NCBI RefSeq assembly: GCF_900105215.1
Contig: NZ_FOIP01000001.1
Coordinates: 1,944,001-2,008,000, forward strand
DNA from: Lacrimispora sphenoides
GTDB taxonomy: Bacteria > Bacillota > Clostridia > Lachnospirales > Lachnospiraceae
Direction of reading: 5' to 3'
DNA length: 64,000 bases
Part shown: in pieces, positions 61,372 through 64,000 of the stretch
Layout of the letters: each line of letters opens with the position of its first letter
Position numbering within the stretch: position 1 is the first letter of the stretch
Notes under the pieces: generated by a model
Told to the model about the DNA's origin: nothing
The model's input: the letters and a program-made list of their open reading frames with translations, nothing else
Database searches by the model: none
Program-made: the position numbers and the translations under genes

Positions 61372-63165
61372 ATGAAAATTAAAACTCATGATGAAAGACT
61401 TACTCTTACAAACGGCACATATCATGCTTTGGTTCATGCAAGAAAGCCGAAAGGAATCGATGATAAGAAAGCCTATTTAATCGGTACAGGCATCGGTGCC
61501 TTGGCTGCAGGCTGCTTTTTGATTCGGGACGCTCATATGGACGGCAGCAAAATTGTTTTTTTAGAGCAGCTTGATATTCCCGGAGGTTCTTTAGACGGTG
61601 CAGTTATGCAAAACACAGGTTATGTAGCACGCGGCGGCCGTGAAATGGGCCAGTGCTTCGAGGTCCTTTGGAACTTGTTCAGCTCTTTACCATCCACAGA
61701 GGATCCGAATATGACTGTATTGGATCATCTGTATTATACAAACCTGGAAGACCCCAACTACAGCAATTGCCGTATTACGAAAGAACGCGGCGTTCGCTAT
61801 GACAACGGTAAATTCAATTTAGGCCAGGAGCTTGCAAAAGAACTTGCTATGTTTGTAGCAACATCCGATGAAGAGCTTGAAAACAAAACCATAGAAGACG
61901 TATTCTCCGATGAGCTTCTTGACAGTGATTTCTGGACATATTGGAGAACTATGTTTGCCTTTGAAAACTGGCACAGCGCACTTGAAATGAAGCTCTACAT
62001 GAACCGTTTCATACATCATGTGGGCGGTTTGCCTAACCTTTCAGCTTTGCAGTTCTCACGCCATGACCAGTATACTTCCTTCGTAATGCCTATGGTTAAA
62101 TATTTGAAGGAAAATGGAGCAACATTCAGATATGGAGTTACCGTAAACAATGTAGAGTTTGCAATTTCTCAAGAAAAGAAGGTTGCTAAAAAGATTGTTG
62201 CAGTAGATAAAGAAGGAACAGACATTTCTATGGACTTGTCGGAAAATGATTTAGTATTTATTACAAACGGTTCCATGACAGAAGGCTCCGGATACGGTGA
62301 TGACAATACGCCTGCTCCTTTCAATAAAGAGCTTGGCGGATGCTGGACACTTTGGAAAAATATCGCTGATCAATGCGATGAATTCGGAAGACCAGATAAA
62401 TTCTGCGGAGAGCCTGAAAAATCTAATTGGGAATCCTGTACTGTAACATGCCATGACGAAAGCGTGCCCAAATATATTGAAAAGATTACAAAACGCTCAC
62501 CTTACACAGGCCGTACAGTAACAGGCGGTATAGTTACCGCATTGGATTCTTCATGGCTTATGAGCTGGACAATAAACCGTCAGGAACAGTACTACGGACA
62601 GCCTGAAAAAGACGTTGTAGTTTGGGTATACGGTTTATTCTCCGATGTTCCGGGAGACTATATTAAAAAGCCCATGAGAGACTGTACCGGCAAGGAAATC
62701 ACAAAAGAATGGTTGTATCATATAGGAGTGCCTGTTGATGAAATAGAGGAGTTAGCCAATACATGTACAGCTATCCCAGTAATGATGCCGTTCATAACTT
62801 CTCAATTTATGCCACGTGAATCTGGTGACCGTCCTTATGTAGTGCCTAAGAATGCAGTAAACTTTGCTTTCCTTGGACAGTTCGCTGAAACATTGGATGA
62901 TCCCGGCCGCGATACAGTATTTACCATTGAATATTCCGGACGTACAGCTATGGAAGCCGTATATGTTTTAACCGGAGTCGAAAAGGGTGTTCCCGAAGTA
63001 TTTGCTTCCCGTTACGATATTCGTTATCTTCTCAGCGCAGGCGTATGTCTTCTTGACGGAGAAAAACTGGAAATAGACTTGCCCCCTCTTAAAAAAAGCA
63101 AGATTATGAAGCAATTAGCAGGAACGGACATTGAGGTAATGCTGAAAGATTGTGGGGTTTTATAA
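61372..63165 (+). CDS. ohyA: Oleate hydratase (FAD-dependent myosin-cross-reactive antigen family)
   Basis: A 597-residue enzyme that adds water to the double bond of oleic or linoleic acid, a detoxification reaction in gut and skin bacteria. The FAD-binding Gly-Thr-Gly-Ile-Gly-Ala-Leu-Ala-Ala-Gly is near residue 40. The Arg-Gly-Gly-Arg-Glu-Met catalytic segment near 80 contains the conserved Glu, and Asn-Gly-Ser-Met-Thr-Glu-Gly-Ser near 300 belongs to the substrate domain. Length matches the family. The start is the ATG at 61372 with GAGGGG seven bases upstream; an in-frame TTG at 61354 is too close to that site. No signal peptide. Preceded by a TetR gene and closed by a strong terminator. 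Confidence 0.95.
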   Translation: MKIKTHDERLTLTNGTYHALVHARKPKGIDDKKAYLIGTGIGALAAGCFLIRDAHMDGSKIVFLEQLDIPGGSLDGAVMQNTGYVARGGREMGQCFEVLWNLFSSLPSTEDPNMTVLDHLYYTNLEDPNYSNCRITKERGVRYDNGKFNLGQELAKELAMFVATSDEELENKTIEDVFSDELLDSDFWTYWRTMFAFENWHSALEMKLYMNRFIHHVGGLPNLSALQFSRHDQYTSFVMPMVKYLKENGATFRYGVTVNNVEFAISQEKKVAKKIVAVDKEGTDISMDLSENDLVFITNGSMTEGSGYGDDNTPAPFNKELGGCWTLWKNIADQCDEFGRPDKFCGEPEKSNWESCTVTCHDESVPKYIEKITKRSPYTGRTVTGGIVTALDSSWLMSWTINRQEQYYGQPEKDVVVWVYGLFSDVPGDYIKKPMRDCTGKEITKEWLYHIGVPVDEIEELANTCTAIPVMMPFITSQFMPRESGDRPYVVPKNAVNFAFLGQFAETLDDPGRDTVFTIEYSGRTAMEAVYVLTGVEKGVPEVFASRYDIRYLLSAGVCLLDGEKLEIDLPPLKKSKIMKQLAGTDIEVMLKDCGVL

Positions 63166-63197
63166 AATAACCAAAGTTGTGAAATTAGATAAAAAGG

Positions 63198-63231
63198 TTA
63201 AAATCCCGGTTTTTAAAAGCCGGGATTTTAA
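63198..63231 (+). terminator. Terminator after ohyA
   Basis: A twelve-base-pair perfect stem (63198-63209 with 63220-63231), the 3' arm of which ends in TTTTAA with more T's after. It lies 30 bases after the stop. Confidence 0.85.
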
Positions 63232-63454
63232 TTTATAGCCAGTCAAGTTAAAAAATGTACAGATTCCGTGTAAGAAAGGTTCTAAAAGTCCTATAACGGT
63301 TTTCAATTTCGTTTACTGTACAAATAAAAGTAACAGGAGCCTTTATCAAAACGGACCTTTCCCAAGGAACCGGGATGATGAACTGTGGAAAACAGGCTTT
63401 TGTTACTTATTTGAATTTATTTGACTATTAATATAGTGCAAAGGGGAATTTTCC

Positions 63455-64000
63455 ATGAAGGACAAACACGACATTGAACCGCGCTGTATTCCCTCAATTG
63501 AAGCCATCCAGGAGCAGTATGAAAACCATCTGAGAAAGGAAGCTTCACAGTTATTAGAGGATGAGCACAATAAAATTACAGACGGGCAAGAAAGCTTTTT
63601 CAAGGCCTTTAGAAGATTTGAACAAATAAGCGAAAGCTCTGTGGCAGATGAAATTACAGACATTGAATATTTTGAAAAATACAGGGCATATGTTGAAAAG
63701 GAAACAGCAAATCAGGGTCTGACAATAGAGGAAATTGAAACTCTTATTGAGTACGAGACTTTTTTTCTTAAATGGGAAAGGCGAGTTAGCTATGAGAGCA
63801 ATAATTATTCCCATCACAGAAGTAATTCCGCTACGAGATACAGGGTTGACCGTATAGAGCGTTTAAAAAAAGAGATAGAAAAGCTTTTGGACAGCTCTGC
63901 CGAAGCATGGGAATTTTATCATACCCGTCAATTGCTGAGTGATATAAAAACTCAGCATCAGCAGGGCTTAGTAACGGTTCCTTATGTAATGGAAGCAAAG
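63455..64000 (+). CDS. Unidentified acidic, helix-rich protein, partial at right edge
   Basis: An open frame of at least 182 codons that runs off the window. AAGGGGA is about seven bases before the ATG, a good initiation site. The sequence is strongly charged, rich in Glu, Lys, Gln and Ser, with long stretches expected to be helical or coiled coil (around residues 15-60 and 85-150). No cysteines after residue 11, no signal peptide and no membrane segment appear so far. I do not recognise a family; an N-terminal coiled-coil region of a larger protein is likely. It starts about 220 bases after the ohyA terminator, so it is a separate transcription unit. Confidence 0.7.
   Translation, partial: MKDKHDIEPRCIPSIEAIQEQYENHLRKEASQLLEDEHNKITDGQESFFKAFRRFEQISESSVADEITDIEYFEKYRAYVEKETANQGLTIEEIETLIEYETFFLKWERRVSYESNNYSHHRSNSATRYRVDRIERLKKEIEKLLDSSAEAWEFYHTRQLLSDIKTQHQQGLVTVPYVMEAK

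Overview
The window reads as a mesophilic, spore-forming clostridium of the Lachnospiraceae (Clostridium cluster XIVa, Lacrimispora/Clostridium sphenoides-like). The grounds are moderate GC, strong AGGAGG ribosome sites, an [FeFe]-hydrogenase maturase (HydE), a polyamine operon led by an XRE-cupin regulator, a LytS/LytT pair next to a CstA-type transporter, a clostridial collagen-like surface protein and a DUF3810 protein. The genus is an inference from gene content. No rRNA, tRNA or CRISPR array was seen.

Layout. 0-8.7 kb: a GH105-type hydrolase, a VOC protein, hydE, an internally duplicated unknown protein, a small NTP pyrophosphohydrolase followed by a Cache-GGDEF diguanylate cyclase, a DUF1697 protein and a lone tyrosine recombinase. 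8.8-22.3 kb: a metal and signalling block with an mgtA-type ATPase behind a leader peptide and hairpin, a convergent MntR-like regulator, a V4R protein paired with a second diguanylate cyclase, two overlapping D12-class adenine methyltransferases with no visible endonuclease, and two further P-type ATPases flanking an XRE-DUF1232 protein. 22.4-38.2 kb: a GNAT protein, a secreted tyrosine phosphatase, the potRABCD-like operon, a lactonase-fold protein, aroC, rpiB, a beta-hydroxyacid dehydrogenase, lepB, DUF3810, glgB and an MscS channel. 38.3-45.4 kb: a SIMPL lipoprotein and a maltodextrin-type operon (binding protein, two permeases, malQ, LacI regulator, no ATPase). 45.5-52.4 kb: LytS/LytT, CstA, then a cysteine desulfidase-family enzyme with a DAACS symporter.

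52.4-60.3 kb is a scarred accessory zone. An IS3/IS150-type element sits in the loop of a convergent terminator. A peroxiredoxin has lost its 5' end. A group IIC-like intron with its reverse transcriptase lies directly behind another terminator. Three ~60-bp repeats and three 13-bp repeats precede a collagen-like/beta-propeller surface protein, which carries a coding-looking in-frame segment after its amber stop. A BtrH_N-domain protein follows. 60.3-64 kb holds a TetR regulator, an oleate hydratase and the start of an unidentified acidic, helix-rich protein.

Most worth a second look: three genes whose only well-placed start is AUU or AUC (5060, 5431, 19723); the mgtA leader; the IS in a terminator loop; the post-stop extension at 58603-58722; the tandem methyltransferases without an endonuclease; and the repeat arrays before the collagen gene. 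Coordinates of RNA structures and promoters were read by eye and not folded by software.
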